This document shows, one piece after another, positions 63,979 through 64,000 of a DNA stretch of 64,000 bases. Location: contig JAMPDP010000001.1 in assembly GCA_023665605.1 (NCBI GenBank), forward strand, positions 1,495,702 to 1,559,701, written 5' to 3'. Within the stretch, counting starts at the first letter, position 1. Each line of letters begins with the position of its first letter. A program made the position numbers and the translations under genes. Source of the DNA: Candidatus Amulumruptor caecigallinarius. GTDB taxonomy: Bacteria > Bacteroidota > Bacteroidia > Bacteroidales > Muribaculaceae. The notes below the pieces were generated by a model. It saw nothing but the letters and a program-made list of their open reading frames with translations, had not been told where the DNA came from and did not search any database.

Positions 63979-64000
63979 CCGCCGGTTCATAGGTCAGGGC

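Overview
The window looks like a chromosome segment from a gut-type Bacteroidales bacterium, most likely Muribaculaceae or a close relative. This is an inference from gene content, from many Bacteroidetes-type promoters (TTG, about 19-20 bases, TAnnTTTG), from the T9SS component PorQ together with secreted proteins carrying T9SS-like C-termini, and from glycine-lipid genes and an argF' of the Bacteroides type. The background is fairly GC-rich. Two stretches are visibly AT-richer and carry restriction-modification genes: a DpnII-like island at about 23.2-26.0 kb and the middle of a type III methyltransferase gene at about 56.6-57.2 kb.

Layout. 1-721 has no protein gene. It holds a mosaic of dispersed palindromic repeats and a candidate structured RNA. 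722-3731 (-) carries a TPR protein, a PstS-like lipoprotein and a small membrane protein. 4031-7261 (-) is a large secreted alpha-amylase with starch-binding modules. 7594-10508 holds rarA and an ECF sigma factor with two membrane-protein neighbours. 10683-12941 is a secreted six-hairpin glycosidase-like protein. 12976-16327 (-) is a translationally coupled operon of glycine-lipid genes (glsA, glsB) plus a polytopic membrane protein. 16608-22919 is a leucine operon (leuA, leuC, leuD, a second synthase, leuB). 23271-26002 is a GATC-type DpnII-like restriction-modification system. 26129-29579 is lgt, a patatin and a cytoplasmic GH13 enzyme, all overlapping. 29634-34183 holds prs, then porQ-cmk-ispH-exonuclease-lipoprotein.

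34377-42638 is an almost complete arginine pathway in one direction (GNAT acyltransferase, argG, argC, argD, argF', argB, argE, argH). ArgF' has alanine at the residue that separates acetyl- from succinyl-ornithine transcarbamylases, which points to the succinylated route. 42770-45448 (-) is a DPE2-like 4-alpha-glucanotransferase with two CBM20-like domains. 45792-51175 encodes two secreted proteins with T9SS-like tails. 51527-51988 is an Lrp/AsnC regulator. 52070-52651 (-) is an acidic low-complexity protein. 52783-57880 (-) is a type III restriction-modification pair. 57933-58263 (-) is a candidate 330-nt RNA with its own promoter and terminator, followed upstream by tRNA-Gln(CUG). 58713-63978 is purL and a purF-like gene whose N-terminal glutaminase cysteine is replaced by glycine.

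How the parts connect: the secreted amylase, the cytoplasmic GH13 enzyme and MalQ suggest use of starch or glycogen. PorQ and the sorting tails suggest an active type IX export route. Prs feeds PRPP to the purine genes. Carbon and nitrogen metabolism (leu, arg, pur) occupies about a third of the window. The two least explained elements are the two structured RNA candidates at 455-648 and 57933-58263.
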